From the IMG/VR virus record IMGVR_UViG_3300009093_000035, positions 124,001 through 188,000 of that record: DNA of 64,000 bases; one strand, 5' to 3'. Below, piece after piece: positions 31,950 to 41,016 of the stretch; position 1 is the first letter of the stretch, and each line of letters starts with the position of its first letter. The DNA is from a virus. The position numbers and the translations under genes are program-made. The notes beneath the pieces were generated by a model. The model had not been told where the DNA came from and searched no databases. It worked only from the letters and a program-made list of their open reading frames with translations.

Positions 31950-33793
31950 CGAATCGGCCTTCCCCTACCCAAAGACACTCCGCGAGGAACCATCCGAGAT
32001 TCGACGCTTCCGCTTCTCAGGAGTCTCCGACGAGAGAGCCCTACGTTAGAGCCGAACCCTGACGAACTACCGAGAGGGAGCCCGGTTCGGGTGAGATGGG
32101 GTTGTTTCAGGAGGCGATTCGAGGCGAGCCACACCATTCGGACGAGAGCGTCCGACATGTCGTCGTGCTTCCCTTCGATGTTTGGGGCTTCGACTGTAGT
32201 GATGTACTTCGAGTGATACCGGGCCTGGAGTTCGAGAAGCTCCTTGATGTAGGCGCAGTGCTCTTCGTGGGCTTCCTTCGGCCAGTCGTAGAGACCTAGC
32301 CGGTTGTCCCACAACATCGACTTGAAGTTCTGGAAGATCTGGGACGTCAACGGCTTCGTCATGACGACCGACTTCAGCTGGGTGAGACCCCGCTTCTTCA
32401 GCGCCTGTTCGAAGGGGATACCAGTCCACTGGTCGAAGATCCCGTCGATCACATAGAACTTGTTACACCACTCCTTCACCCAATCGGCTACGTCGTCGAA
32501 GTCGAGGCGATCCACATCCTCGTACTTCCCTTCACCAGCCTTGATCTGATCGACCATATCGACCAAGATCTTCCCCTTCTCATCGATGTGGCCGAGCGAG
32601 ATCGCCGTCGCGTCTCCCTTGAGCGCCAAGTCGATTCCCATGAAGTAGGGACGACGGGGCATCCCTCGAACCTGGGGTCGGAGAACAGGGTTGATACACT
32701 TCGTGAGGTCGGTCTTGTCTTCGATCCAACCGCGAGTACGGTCCGTGAACTCGCCGCCGTACTCCGTGAAGAAGACCGTGGAGTCCTTCAAGTAGTGCTT
32801 CTCGAACTCCGTCGCCGGAATCGTCGGGTTCACTTCCCAGGTCGGAGCCTGGATACAGAGCATGGTGTCGGAGACCGAGCCTCCGCCCATACCCATCTGG
32901 AAGAGCTTGTAGAACAAGCCCTGACGACCCAAAGGGGACGAGATCAGGATCACGCGGGCTTCGACCGACCCGATAGAGACTCGCGAGTTCGTCGGATCCT
33001 TCGGCGAGAAAGCCGAGGTCGAGGGGACGACGGCGTTGTAGACGGCGTCGGCCGAGGATTGGCCAGCGTCGGTGAAGTGGGCCACCTCGTCGAGGATGAC
33101 AACGATGTTACCGGAACCACGAAGACCCTTCGCGATACAGGACCGGAAGGTGACTCGGATCGAGGCCTTCGCGTTCTTGTTCTCTGAGTAGGGGCCGTAC
33201 TTCTCAACGTCCTTCGGCGACTGGAATCGCGCGTAAGACATCGTGTTGTTCGCCATGTACGGCATGAAGAAGTCGCAGTTACGGAAGTGGCCGGAGACCT
33301 CCTGGTAGAGGATGCCCGCCTGGTCCTTGTCCGTAGCGACCGAGATCAGCTGGATAGCGTTCGAGGGAGGGAGACCGTAGTAGGCCTGGGGGTCACCCTT
33401 CGAAATCAGCTTGTAGGTCTCGTAGGCAGCGATACAGGCCGAGATCGTGGTCTTACCGGAGCGGCGGCCGATCGAAAGGATCATCTCCCGCCGGTCGTGG
33501 CCAGCGGTCACCTCTTTGATCGAGGAGCGACCCTCTTTGAAGAGGTACTCCAGGTACTCCTTCTCCGTGAACTCCAGGAACTTCTGACGGCGCCAGTCGG
33601 AGATCTTGAACTTGACCTTGTCGTCTAGCTCGATCCCGTAATGGGCCTTCAGGATGACCTTTTGGACCGGGAAGAGCTTCATGTTGAGCCCCCAGGGCTC
33701 TTCGATGAACTCGATCGGTCCTACGACCTGTTTCTTCTTGGTAATCGAGGAAACGGCACGAGCGCCCGCGAGGGCTATGTTTCCCAGACTCAA
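31946..33793 (-). CDS. terL: Terminase large subunit
   Basis: A 615-residue protein starting at TTG 33793; AAGGAG lies seven bases upstream and the previous stop only four bases away, which decides the start. ATPase: Walker A 'GRRSGKTT' (109-116), Walker B 'VVILDE' (231-236) and coupling motif 'LISSP' (283-287). RNase H-like nuclease: 'GIDLALKGDA' (first Asp 388), 'VIDGIFDQWTG' and 'KHDDMSDAL'. It cuts and pumps DNA through the portal. The basic C-terminal tail (from about 565) is typical. All catalytic residues present. Confidence 0.95.
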   Translation of the reverse strand: MSLGNIALAGARAVSSITKKKQVVGPIEFIEEPWGLNMKLFPVQKVILKAHYGIELDDKVKFKISDWRRQKFLEFTEKEYLEYLFKEGRSSIKEVTAGHDRREMILSIGRRSGKTTISACIAAYETYKLISKGDPQAYYGLPPSNAIQLISVATDKDQAGILYQEVSGHFRNCDFFMPYMANNTMSYARFQSPKDVEKYGPYSENKNAKASIRVTFRSCIAKGLRGSGNIVVILDEVAHFTDAGQSSADAVYNAVVPSTSAFSPKDPTNSRVSIGSVEARVILISSPLGRQGLFYKLFQMGMGGGSVSDTMLCIQAPTWEVNPTIPATEFEKHYLKDSTVFFTEYGGEFTDRTRGWIEDKTDLTKCINPVLRPQVRGMPRRPYFMGIDLALKGDATAISLGHIDEKGKILVDMVDQIKAGEGKYEDVDRLDFDDVADWVKEWCNKFYVIDGIFDQWTGIPFEQALKKRGLTQLKSVVMTKPLTSQIFQNFKSMLWDNRLGLYDWPKEAHEEHCAYIKELLELQARYHSKYITTVEAPNIEGKHDDMSDALVRMVWLASNRLLKQPHLTRTGLPLGSSSGFGSNVGLSRRRLLRSGSVESRMVPRGVSLGRGRPIR

Positions 33794-33797
33794 GAGA

Positions 33798-34541
33798 TCA
33801 CTCCTTCGTCATCCGCGACTTCGCTTCGGTCTTCCACTCTTCGTCGAGACTGTTCGCGAACTTCGCGAAGGTGCTCTCCTTCAGCTCCTCTCGGACCCCA
33901 GCCAGGTCCATCGCTTTCGCGAAGGTCTCGCCGATGAACTGGAAGAGAGACTTGAAGGCGGGGCTCTCCAGGTCAACGGCCTGGTTCTGGATCTGTTCCT
34001 TCCGCTTGATCCAGGTATCTCCGATCGCCTTCAGCGCGGCCACCCGGCGCATCGAGAGAGTCGACGTCTCTTCCCCCTGACGCTCGGCCTCCATCCGCTC
34101 GAAACGCAGCGAGGCGGCCTCCTCGGCAATCCCTAGCACAACCTGGTTGAGGACGTCCGGGGACTCCGGGGTCGTCTCGGCGGTGAGGACGATCGGATCG
34201 CTACGGAGCGAGGCTTCCTTGATACGAATCAGGTCCCCGGCGCGCTCCGTAGTCGGGGCGAGCGTCTCGTGGAGAGAGCCGATCGCCTTCGGGCGACCGA
34301 TCGGATGTTCCATCCACTGGGGCTGACCGTTCGACTTGAGGTCGAGGGTATCCGTAGGCTTCACCCCATTCGGGACTTCGCGCCAGCGGACCTTCCCCTT
34401 CTCGTCGATCACCTTCACCCGGAGCATCCCGGGCGGGATCGCGAACCCCTTCACGAGGCGAGACACCTCCGGAACCTTCTCGACAACTACGTTGAGAACT
34501 TCGTCGATGATGTCGGGGGTGTTGTTGTCTTGGGCGCCCAT
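33798..34541 (-). CDS. Hypothetical protein before TerL, small terminase candidate
   Basis: A 247-residue protein from ATG 34541, directly upstream of terL. The C-terminal half is helical and charged ('SMRRVAALKAIGDTWIKRKE', 'FIGETFAKAMDLAGVREELK'). Gene position is where small terminases usually lie, but no HTH is clear, so the role is a positional guess. Confidence 0.6.
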   Translation of the reverse strand: MGAQDNNTPDIIDEVLNVVVEKVPEVSRLVKGFAIPPGMLRVKVIDEKGKVRWREVPNGVKPTDTLDLKSNGQPQWMEHPIGRPKAIGSLHETLAPTTERAGDLIRIKEASLRSDPIVLTAETTPESPDVLNQVVLGIAEEAASLRFERMEAERQGEETSTLSMRRVAALKAIGDTWIKRKEQIQNQAVDLESPAFKSLFQFIGETFAKAMDLAGVREELKESTFAKFANSLDEEWKTEAKSRMTKE

Positions 34542-34588
34542 AGAGGTTCTTGTACTCTACCTCACTTGGAGGCAGACCCCACAGACTC

Positions 34589-35227
34589 TCAGGGAGAAGT
34601 GGGGGGAAGCTCAACCGGCGCAGACTGAGTCTTCACCGTCTTCACGACGAAGAAGGTCTTCCGATAGTTGGGGGACACCGAGAGGAGCGTCGGTCCCGTC
34701 ATGTAGATCTGGAACGGAACCCCGCCCAAGATCGTGGACATGTCGTCCGTGGCCTTGATCGGGAGAGTGCCGTTCGAACTCATGGAGGTGATGTAGACGT
34801 CGCTCGCGACGGCGACTGCCTTGATGTCCTGGTACTGGTTGAGAGCCTTCGCCAGAGACGTAGCAACTGCGGTCGTCGGACCGGCGCCGCTACCATTCCC
34901 GGCTCCGAACTCTTCGGACGCAGTGATGTACTGATCGAAGAGGGCCACCTCTTCGCGAAGGTAGAGAGGGGCTGGAGGAGCGACGGCCGGATCCCAGAAG
35001 TCCGAGTTCACGATCTTGATGGAGGCCGTGAACGAGGCCGCGCTCGGGGCCGGTGGGGTCTGAACGGGTCCGCCCACCCTTCCGTTTCCCTGGGGCGTCG
35101 TGATCATGGAGAGCTTGAACCCTCCGCGCGCGACCTTCGGGTTACCCGACTCCCCGCGACTGGGATCCGAACTCTGAGTCAGAGCCGCTACGAGGATCGT
35201 GAAAGGCTTCGGGTAGCTGGGGTTCAT
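34589..35227 (-). CDS. Hypothetical structural-region protein
   Basis: A 212-residue protein from ATG 35227, two bases after the upstream stop. Low charge, Pro/Ala/Ser/Thr-rich ('GGPVQTPPAPSAASFTASIK') with beta-type segments, as in virion proteins. No family recognised. Confidence 0.6.
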   Translation of the reverse strand: MNPSYPKPFTILVAALTQSSDPSRGESGNPKVARGGFKLSMITTPQGNGRVGGPVQTPPAPSAASFTASIKIVNSDFWDPAVAPPAPLYLREEVALFDQYITASEEFGAGNGSGAGPTTAVATSLAKALNQYQDIKAVAVASDVYITSMSSNGTLPIKATDDMSTILGGVPFQIYMTGPTLLSVSPNYRKTFFVVKTVKTQSAPVELPPTSP

Positions 35228-35229
35228 GA

Positions 35230-37227
35230 TCACTCCTCGTCGTCGAGGACGAAGCCCTCGAACAAGACCTCTCCGAGATCCTCCGGCGGAGGAACGTTGT
35301 CGTAGGTGATGTCGTCGAGGTTGTCGTTCTGGAGTCGATACTCCTGCTCGTCGAACGAAGCGGCGTAGAGGGACGCCGTGCGGTCGTCCGTGTTCGCCAG
35401 ACGAATCATCTCTTCCTGGTACCGGGCCGCCTGCTTCTCGGGGACCGAGGCGATGATCGTCTTGTTGTACTTCTGGCACGTGTCGTCCACGTTCGAAGCA
35501 CACGACCCGCACCGACTCATGCCGAGAACGGCCTTGATGGCGTTCGCGCGGTGGACGAGAGCCCCCTTATCGCATCCACTCGTCCCCTCGGGGGACGCGT
35601 AGGCGCTCGCTTCGACGTAGAGGTGTCCCGAGAGACCCTCATGCTTCTTCCGAAGCTGGACGAGGGGTTCGCTCGCCTTCTTCAGGAGGTCCGCGGCGAA
35701 GCGAGCCTTCAGGCGCGCGTCGAGGTCCCGGCCCGCCTCCCCTTCCGTCATAGCGACGGAGGCCCAGCGAAGAAGTCGACGGACCTCCATGGGCTGGGAG
35801 AGTTCCGCCTGTTCGGCGGCCGAGATCTTGGAAGCCTGCTTCATCGACTGAGCCGGCTCGTAGACGGGGCCGGTGTAGCCCTTCGTCTGGGAGATGTTCG
35901 CGGTCACGGCCTCGGCCGCCGTTCGATAGAGTTCGAACGGATCCGAGATCCGGGCCTTCATCTCCAGAGCCTTCTTCGTCGTGAGGAGACCGGCGCGGAC
36001 CCAACGGTCGATCCGAGCGTCCGCCTTCTTCCGAAGACCTTCCGCCGCCGTCTTCGTCTTCACGATGACCCGAGCGTTCTGAGCCGCCGCGAGACCTTCC
36101 CGAGCTTCCTTCTCGGAGGCGACGGGGGCGACGTACGTCGGGAACAGAGTCGCCGCGCGAGTCTGTTCCTCCTGGTTCAGGAAGGCCACCTTCAGAGCCT
36201 TCCGAGGATCTCCCGAGGCGAGCTTCCGCCCTGCCGCCGAGAGAACCGATCGGTAGTGACTCGCGGCCTCGTCCCACGGGATCGAGGTGACGACCTTCTT
36301 CCCGAGGTAGTTCTCGTAGGAAGAGAGCTTCGAGCCCGGGGTCGTGAGGAAGTAGCGCGCCGAGGCGCAGCGCTTCCGGATCGCCGAGTCCCACTTCCCC
36401 GAAGTGATCGAGGGGAAAGCCGAGTCTCGAACGAAGACGTTCCCCGAGAGCCCGTGCTCCGCTCGGATCATCCGAACCGCCGAAGCCGTCCGCTGAAGGA
36501 CCGGGTGATCGAGGGTGTGCCCCTTCGCCAGGTACGGGTCGATTGCCGCCTTCACATCCCCAAGGATGGAAGAGAGGTCCGCCCCGAAAGCCGAGCGCCG
36601 CATCGCGTGAGCCACGATGTCCCGGAACTGATCTCCGGGAAGCTCCGAGACGGGAGGGAGAACCGGGCGGGGGTACTCGACGTTCGGGACGAGGTTCTGA
36701 CCGTCCGTACGACGATTCACGCCCCACGCCTGTGCCAACTCCTGGCGCGTCCCAGATTCGGGATCGTCCTCGACCACCGTCTGGTTCAGCTCGTTCCGGT
36801 ACTTCTCGAAGAGGTTGACGCTCTCGGGAAGGCGGGCCGGATCTTGGGTCGCGGACTCCAGCCAGTTCAGGTTGGGGAGCTGACTTCGAGCCGCCCACCC
36901 GGCCTCCTTCGAGACCCCTTCCTCTTCCATGAGATCTCCGAGATCCATGGACTCTTCGTCGGCAGTCGTAGAGAGCATCCCCACATCGAAGTTCGCGGAA
37001 GGCGGGTTCTCGACGCCCGCGAACCCGTCCGGAAGTCCGGACAGACCGCGCGTCGAACGAGGCATGTCGACCCCTAGCTCGCGCTGGGAACGGGGCTGGC
37101 TGGTGGTCTTCTCGGCTGCGTCCACGCCATCTCCGTATTCCGAGTCGAAATCGAAACCATCCATCATGTAGTTGGACCCGAGAGTCGGGACCCACCCGCC
37201 GTCAGGCAACTGTGAAGACTTCGTCAT
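35230..37227 (-). CDS. Large virion-region protein with duplicated motif
   Basis: A 665-residue protein from ATG 37227; the longer frame upstream overlaps the previous gene. The first 150 residues are acidic and disordered. Two segments resemble each other: 'AEHGLSGNVFVRDSAFPSIT' (near 290) and 'KHEGLSGHLYVEASAYASPE' (near 560), each followed by Cys-containing helix ('CASARYFL', 'CGSCASNVDDTC'). This suggests internal duplication with metal or disulphide sites. Function unknown; probably structural or injected. Confidence 0.6.
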   Translation of the reverse strand: MTKSSQLPDGGWVPTLGSNYMMDGFDFDSEYGDGVDAAEKTTSQPRSQRELGVDMPRSTRGLSGLPDGFAGVENPPSANFDVGMLSTTADEESMDLGDLMEEEGVSKEAGWAARSQLPNLNWLESATQDPARLPESVNLFEKYRNELNQTVVEDDPESGTRQELAQAWGVNRRTDGQNLVPNVEYPRPVLPPVSELPGDQFRDIVAHAMRRSAFGADLSSILGDVKAAIDPYLAKGHTLDHPVLQRTASAVRMIRAEHGLSGNVFVRDSAFPSITSGKWDSAIRKRCASARYFLTTPGSKLSSYENYLGKKVVTSIPWDEAASHYRSVLSAAGRKLASGDPRKALKVAFLNQEEQTRAATLFPTYVAPVASEKEAREGLAAAQNARVIVKTKTAAEGLRKKADARIDRWVRAGLLTTKKALEMKARISDPFELYRTAAEAVTANISQTKGYTGPVYEPAQSMKQASKISAAEQAELSQPMEVRRLLRWASVAMTEGEAGRDLDARLKARFAADLLKKASEPLVQLRKKHEGLSGHLYVEASAYASPEGTSGCDKGALVHRANAIKAVLGMSRCGSCASNVDDTCQKYNKTIIASVPEKQAARYQEEMIRLANTDDRTASLYAASFDEQEYRLQNDNLDDITYDNVPPPEDLGEVLFEGFVLDDEE

Positions 37228-37823
37228 TCGCGACCTCGCCTCATGGCAGCTCGTACGAACGCCCGCTTCGTGAGTTGGTCGTTCTCCTCGTCCATCTCTT
37301 CTTCTTGTTCTTCGGCCCAACCCTCAGGGTCAGCCTTGATGTCGAGGGCGTCCTCGACGATCTGCTCCACTTCCTCGCGGTCTTCCGGATCTTCCTGACG
37401 CGAGATAGCCGCCCAGTGGGGAGCGCGGATCTCGTCGTAGAGGGTATCCGACAGAGCGGAGAGGGACTCCACGATGTTCATGTAGGCTCGCCGCATCTCG
37501 GCGATCTTCTGGATGTAGCCCTTCCCTCCCAACGACCCGTCGGGGGAGATGTCCGCGGACTTCAACTTCGCGAAGACCGTGTAAGCAGCCATGGCGTACC
37601 CCATGGCCGAGTTCGTTGAGCGAAGAACCTTCGCGAGAGGCTTCGTGTTCTTCGGGTCGAAGGCGAAGTCCTGGGTGATCTTCCGTTCCTGGGGACCAGC
37701 GTCGTTCCACGCCCACTGAGAGGCGTCGTTCGACTTATCCTTGATGAAACGGACCTCGCCCGCCGTGCGCATCATCGCACGCTTCGCTACGCGGGAAGGA
37801 TCGGGCCTACGACTCATGGTCAT
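37224..37823 (-). CDS. Hypothetical virion-region protein
   Basis: A 197-199-residue protein. ATG 37823 overlaps the upstream TGA, but ATG 37817 has better-spaced AAGG. It is helical with an acidic C-terminal third ('PEGWAEEQEEEMDEENDQLT') and a basic end. No family recognised. Confidence 0.6.
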   Translation of the reverse strand: MTMSRRPDPSRVAKRAMMRTAGEVRFIKDKSNDASQWAWNDAGPQERKITQDFAFDPKNTKPLAKVLRSTNSAMGYAMAAYTVFAKLKSADISPDGSLGGKGYIQKIAEMRRAYMNIVESLSALSDTLYDEIRAPHWAAISRQEDPEDREEVEQIVEDALDIKADPEGWAEEQEEEMDEENDQLTKRAFVRAAMRRGRE

Positions 37824-38353
37824 ACCTTCAGGGGAGAGCCGCTGTCATTGAACAAGCGTTCGATGACGTACCCGTCCCCCTCCTTCCTCATCGACCAGAG
37901 ATCTTTCGTGGCCTTGTGGATGAGGTCGTCTCCGGCCGACTTCATGAAGTCGGAGAGGTCCCCGATACAGGCCACGCGCTTCGAGAACGCCGACTGGACG
38001 GGCTTCGCCGAGCGAAGATGCTCGCGGTGGACCGGGAGGAAGCTCCCTGAGTCCCACTTCACGAACACCAGCCCGTCCATCGCCGTGATGTCCCCGGACG
38101 CGGACCGGACCGTCACCACTTCGCCCTCCGCCCCGGCCTCCGGAGGCTCCGCGTAGGCGAGAAGGGCCCCGAGGTTCCCTCGGAACGAGACCCGCGTACC
38201 GGCCCCTACGGGCAGCGGAAGACCGCTCGCCTCCCGACCCGCGTCGGAAAGGCTTCGGATCGACTCCCCGGGCGTGCGAAGATGGCCCAGATGCTCGTCG
38301 ATAGACGAGGCTTCCGAGTGCATTCCGTTGGTCAGTTCGTCCCAGAAAGACAT
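37820..38353 (-). CDS. Conserved phage protein
   Basis: A 177-residue protein from ATG 38353. The middle 'GTRVSFRGNLGALLAYAEPP' through 'GLVFVKWDSGSFLPVHREHL' is a small beta-barrel. The end 'DLIHKATKDLWSMRKEGDGY' plus 'VIERLFNDSGSPLKV' is a pattern I recall in virion-region proteins of other large phages. Function unknown. Confidence 0.65.
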   Translation of the reverse strand: MSFWDELTNGMHSEASSIDEHLGHLRTPGESIRSLSDAGREASGLPLPVGAGTRVSFRGNLGALLAYAEPPEAGAEGEVVTVRSASGDITAMDGLVFVKWDSGSFLPVHREHLRSAKPVQSAFSKRVACIGDLSDFMKSAGDDLIHKATKDLWSMRKEGDGYVIERLFNDSGSPLKV

Positions 38354-38360
38354 TCAGTCC

Positions 38361-39548
38361 TCACAGCGCCACGACGGTCCAAAGAACCGTCGTGGTTACT
38401 ACACTGCCGAAAGTGATAGTGAATCCAGTGGCCGACTTCCCAGAGATGGTGTAGGAGGTAGAAACCCCCGTATCCAAGAGAACCGAGTAGTTGGCGTCCG
38501 GGCGGGCGACCGTGAAGGTGACCGAGTGGGTAGTAGCGGCCACGAAGGAGACCGAGCCTGACGCGAAGGTCACGTCGATCGTCCCGGTCCCGGCGAGCGT
38601 TCCGGTCTGAGAGTCGGTGACTACGAGCGCCGAGGTACCTCCGGCGGTGAGGTTCCCGACGATCGAGTTCTGGACCGACCCGCCCCGGTTTCCGTTCACG
38701 GTGACGGTCCCGACGTTCGTACATCCGAAGATCTTCAGATTCCCGGCGTTCTGAAGGGTGGACAGCATCGGACCGATGTTCCGACACTTCTCGAAGACGT
38801 ACGCCGAACTCGTGACCACGGGGATCGGTCCGCCCGTGTCGTAGTCGGCCTGAGTAGCAGGGTGCGTACCGCCCGAGACGATGAACGAGGCGCACTGGGA
38901 GATCCCAAGGACCGCCGAGGCGTCGCTCTCATCCGAGGTGCAGTTGTCCATCTGGACGAAGTTCGCGACGGAAGCGCGGCAGGTGTAGCTACCGACGCCC
39001 TTCGCAGCGAGGTTACAGTTCTTCAGGAAGATCCCGCCGAACCCGACCGAGAGCCCGGGACCCCCCGAGATCAACACGCACTCCTTTCCGGCGAAGGCAG
39101 TCGTGATACGCATCCCCTGGATCAGGGTCGTAAGCGGAGTCGTGAGGACCCCGGACGTGATCGTGACCGTCGGGAGGTTGGTGACTCCGGTGATGGTAGC
39201 CTGGCCCATCCCGACGATCGCCACGCCGTCCTTGTTGATGATGATGTTCTCCAGGTAGATACCCGGGAAACACAGGATCACGAAGGGATTCGTCGCGCTC
39301 GCATTCGAGGGGATCGAGTCCAGAGCGGATTGGATCGTCAGGTACTTCGCCCCCGAGCCCGCTCGACCAACAATTCGAACCCCATCGATCGCCGAAAGGC
39401 TGGCGAGGTCCGAAAGGTTGATCCCGGTGGTGATGACCGCGTCTTGGAAACGCAGCGACCCCGTGGGGACATCGCGCGTGATCTTCAGAGTCTGACCGGA
39501 GGACGGTTCGATCTGGAGGGCATCGGACTGGAACGGAGGCTGGGCCAT
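38361..39548 (-). CDS. Beta-helix tail fibre/spike
   Basis: A 395-residue protein from ATG 39548. After a head piece ('QIEPSSGQTLKITRDVPTGS'), 'GAKYLTIQSALDSIPSNASA' opens a right-handed beta-helix of repeating strands ('VTNLPTVTITSGVLTTPLTT', 'SVQNSIVGNLTAGGTSALVV'). A C-terminal module from about 335 ('FTVARPDANYSVLLDTGVST', 'TGFTITFGS') matches the end of the 39559 protein. Likely receptor-binding. Confidence 0.78.
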   Translation of the reverse strand: MAQPPFQSDALQIEPSSGQTLKITRDVPTGSLRFQDAVITTGINLSDLASLSAIDGVRIVGRAGSGAKYLTIQSALDSIPSNASATNPFVILCFPGIYLENIIINKDGVAIVGMGQATITGVTNLPTVTITSGVLTTPLTTLIQGMRITTAFAGKECVLISGGPGLSVGFGGIFLKNCNLAAKGVGSYTCRASVANFVQMDNCTSDESDASAVLGISQCASFIVSGGTHPATQADYDTGGPIPVVTSSAYVFEKCRNIGPMLSTLQNAGNLKIFGCTNVGTVTVNGNRGGSVQNSIVGNLTAGGTSALVVTDSQTGTLAGTGTIDVTFASGSVSFVAATTHSVTFTVARPDANYSVLLDTGVSTSYTISGKSATGFTITFGSVVTTTVLWTVVAL

Positions 39549-39558
39549 CCTACTCTCC

Positions 39559-39987
39559 TCAGACGAACACGTCGTAACCGACGGTTCCGGTGTAACTCAC
39601 CCCCAGCTCGATCGTGAACCCGGTGGTGGTCTTGTTGGTGATACGCCAGGAGATGAAGTCCGGGAGAGTGACATAGACCCGGTACGTCGTTCCGACGAAC
39701 GGTGTAGAGAACGACACCGCCTGACTCGTCTGAGTCACGAAAGAGAGGTTCCCGTTGACTGCGCTGGTCTGGGCCACTAGGTTCTCCACCTGACTGATCG
39801 CCAACTCGATGTCATTGACGACCGATAGAGGAACTCCGGTCTGGGAGTCGATGATCCGACCCGTCGGCGTCTGGATGTTCTTCAGGGAGATTCTACCAGC
39901 CTGATCTTGGGTGATCGTGAAGTAGTAGAAGACCCCGGCCGAACCCGACCGGTACGTGAAATCGAAGACGGCTCGGTCGAGTGCCAT
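39559..39987 (-). CDS. Short fibre protein sharing C-terminal module
   Basis: A 142-residue protein from ATG 39987. Residues about 80-142 ('SFSTPFVGTTYRVYVTLPDF', then 'TTTGFTIELGVSYTGTVGYD') repeat the C-terminal module of the adjacent fibre, a beta-sandwich frequent in phage tail proteins. The N-terminal part is helical and could trimerise. Likely a tail accessory fibre. Confidence 0.7.
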   Translation of the reverse strand: MALDRAVFDFTYRSGSAGVFYYFTITQDQAGRISLKNIQTPTGRIIDSQTGVPLSVVNDIELAISQVENLVAQTSAVNGNLSFVTQTSQAVSFSTPFVGTTYRVYVTLPDFISWRITNKTTTGFTIELGVSYTGTVGYDVFV

Positions 39988-39995
39988 TCCCGTTC

Positions 39996-40322
39996 CTACC
40001 AGATGAAGTTCGTCTCGAACCCGCGAGACTCCATCCACGCCGCGAGCTTCCGGAGCCCGTCGCAGTCGGAGGCCCAAACCTCGATCGTGTTCGTCCCGAC
40101 GATCTCTCGAACCCCCAGGTTCTGGATCGAAGCCAGGGAGCCGATCCGGCTCTTCCCGTCCCTCCAGGACCGCAAGGATCCGACGAGAAGCCTCATGTCC
40201 AGCTCGGACTTCCCCGAGCCCGCCATGACGGTGAATCGGAATTCCTCGGTGGAATTCGCTGAAATCCAACGGTCCGCCACCTGACGGGCCATCGCGATCT
40301 TTACTTCAGGCCGTAGTTCCAA
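39996..40322 (-). CDS. Hypothetical protein, TTG start
   Basis: A 108-residue protein. TTG 40322 has AGAGGA seven bases upstream; ATG 40292 is the alternative. It contains 'VKIAMARQVADRWISANSTE', 'FRFTVMAGSGKSELDMRLLV' and 'VWASDCDGLRKLAAWMESRG'. The 'GSGK' is not part of a Walker A context. Pattern resembles conserved phage proteins of unknown role. Confidence 0.6.
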   Translation of the reverse strand: MELRPEVKIAMARQVADRWISANSTEEFRFTVMAGSGKSELDMRLLVGSLRSWRDGKSRIGSLASIQNLGVREIVGTNTIEVWASDCDGLRKLAAWMESRGFETNFIW

Positions 40323-40372
40323 CTCGGGTTCCTCTTCCCAGGAGGGAATGGATAGGTTGGAAAACGCCCAAC

Positions 40373-40984
40373 TCAGTCGATCACGCAGTCGATCCGAGAA
40401 GTCGGAGTCCGACGGCGACGAACTTCCCTCATGATGTTGAGGTTGTCCGCGATCATCTTGAAGATGTCCGAGTAGAAAGCCATCGACTCGTCGGCCGACA
40501 TCTTCTTGATCGAACGAATGAACCGGTGTCGGACGAGCCCCTGCGAAACCTTCAGTCGCTTCGCGCTCTCGCTCTGACACGTCGTCTCGTACATGAACAT
40601 CATGATGTCGATGTCCATGGGGTCTGTCATGAACCGGGAGAGATCCGCTCTCATCTGAACCACATCCACCTTCGGGAGGATCAGAAGGAACTTGATTCGA
40701 TCGATCGCTCGATAGAGACGATAGCAGACTGTGGGTTGACTCACCCCGAAGATCGACGCGATGTCGGTCTGCTTGACATGCTTGAAGAAGTACATGTCCA
40801 TGAAGTCGGCTTCGACGGGAGGGAGGAGGTCGAGCATCCCCTTCACCTTGTCCATCATCTTGACGTCGTCCTCGTCAGGCTCGGTGAACACCGAACCGAA
40901 GTACGAGAGGGAGTCCTCCGTAGAGAACACCGCGTCCGGATCAAACGAGGCGGCTGAGCCCCGAAAATTTTGACTCGTCTTCAT
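40373..40984 (-). CDS. Sigma-factor-like protein with two HTH segments
   Basis: A 203-residue protein from ATG 40984. Residues about 50-105 ('LLPPVEADFMDMYFFKHVKQ', 'TDIASIFGVSQPTVCYRLYR') match sigma region 4 / LuxR-type HTH with a preceding helix. A second HTH follows at about 120-165 ('ESAKRLKVSQGLVRHRFIRS'). There is no region 2, so it may act as a DNA-binding activator or partial sigma factor. It could direct phage RNA synthesis, and lies next to a NusG-like gene. Confidence 0.75.
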   Translation of the reverse strand: MKTSQNFRGSAASFDPDAVFSTEDSLSYFGSVFTEPDEDDVKMMDKVKGMLDLLPPVEADFMDMYFFKHVKQTDIASIFGVSQPTVCYRLYRAIDRIKFLLILPKVDVVQMRADLSRFMTDPMDIDIMMFMYETTCQSESAKRLKVSQGLVRHRFIRSIKKMSADESMAFYSDIFKMIADNLNIMREVRRRRTPTSRIDCVID

Positions 40985-40999
40985 TCGGGGACCTCAAGA

Positions 41000-41016
41000 G
41001 AGACCCTGTTGGTCTC
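41000..41016 (-). repeat. Hairpin between NusG-like and sigma-like genes
   Basis: GAGACC-CTGTT-GGTCTC, a perfect 6-bp stem overlapping the stop of the NusG-like gene. No T-tract; could attenuate or process the message. Confidence 0.35.
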
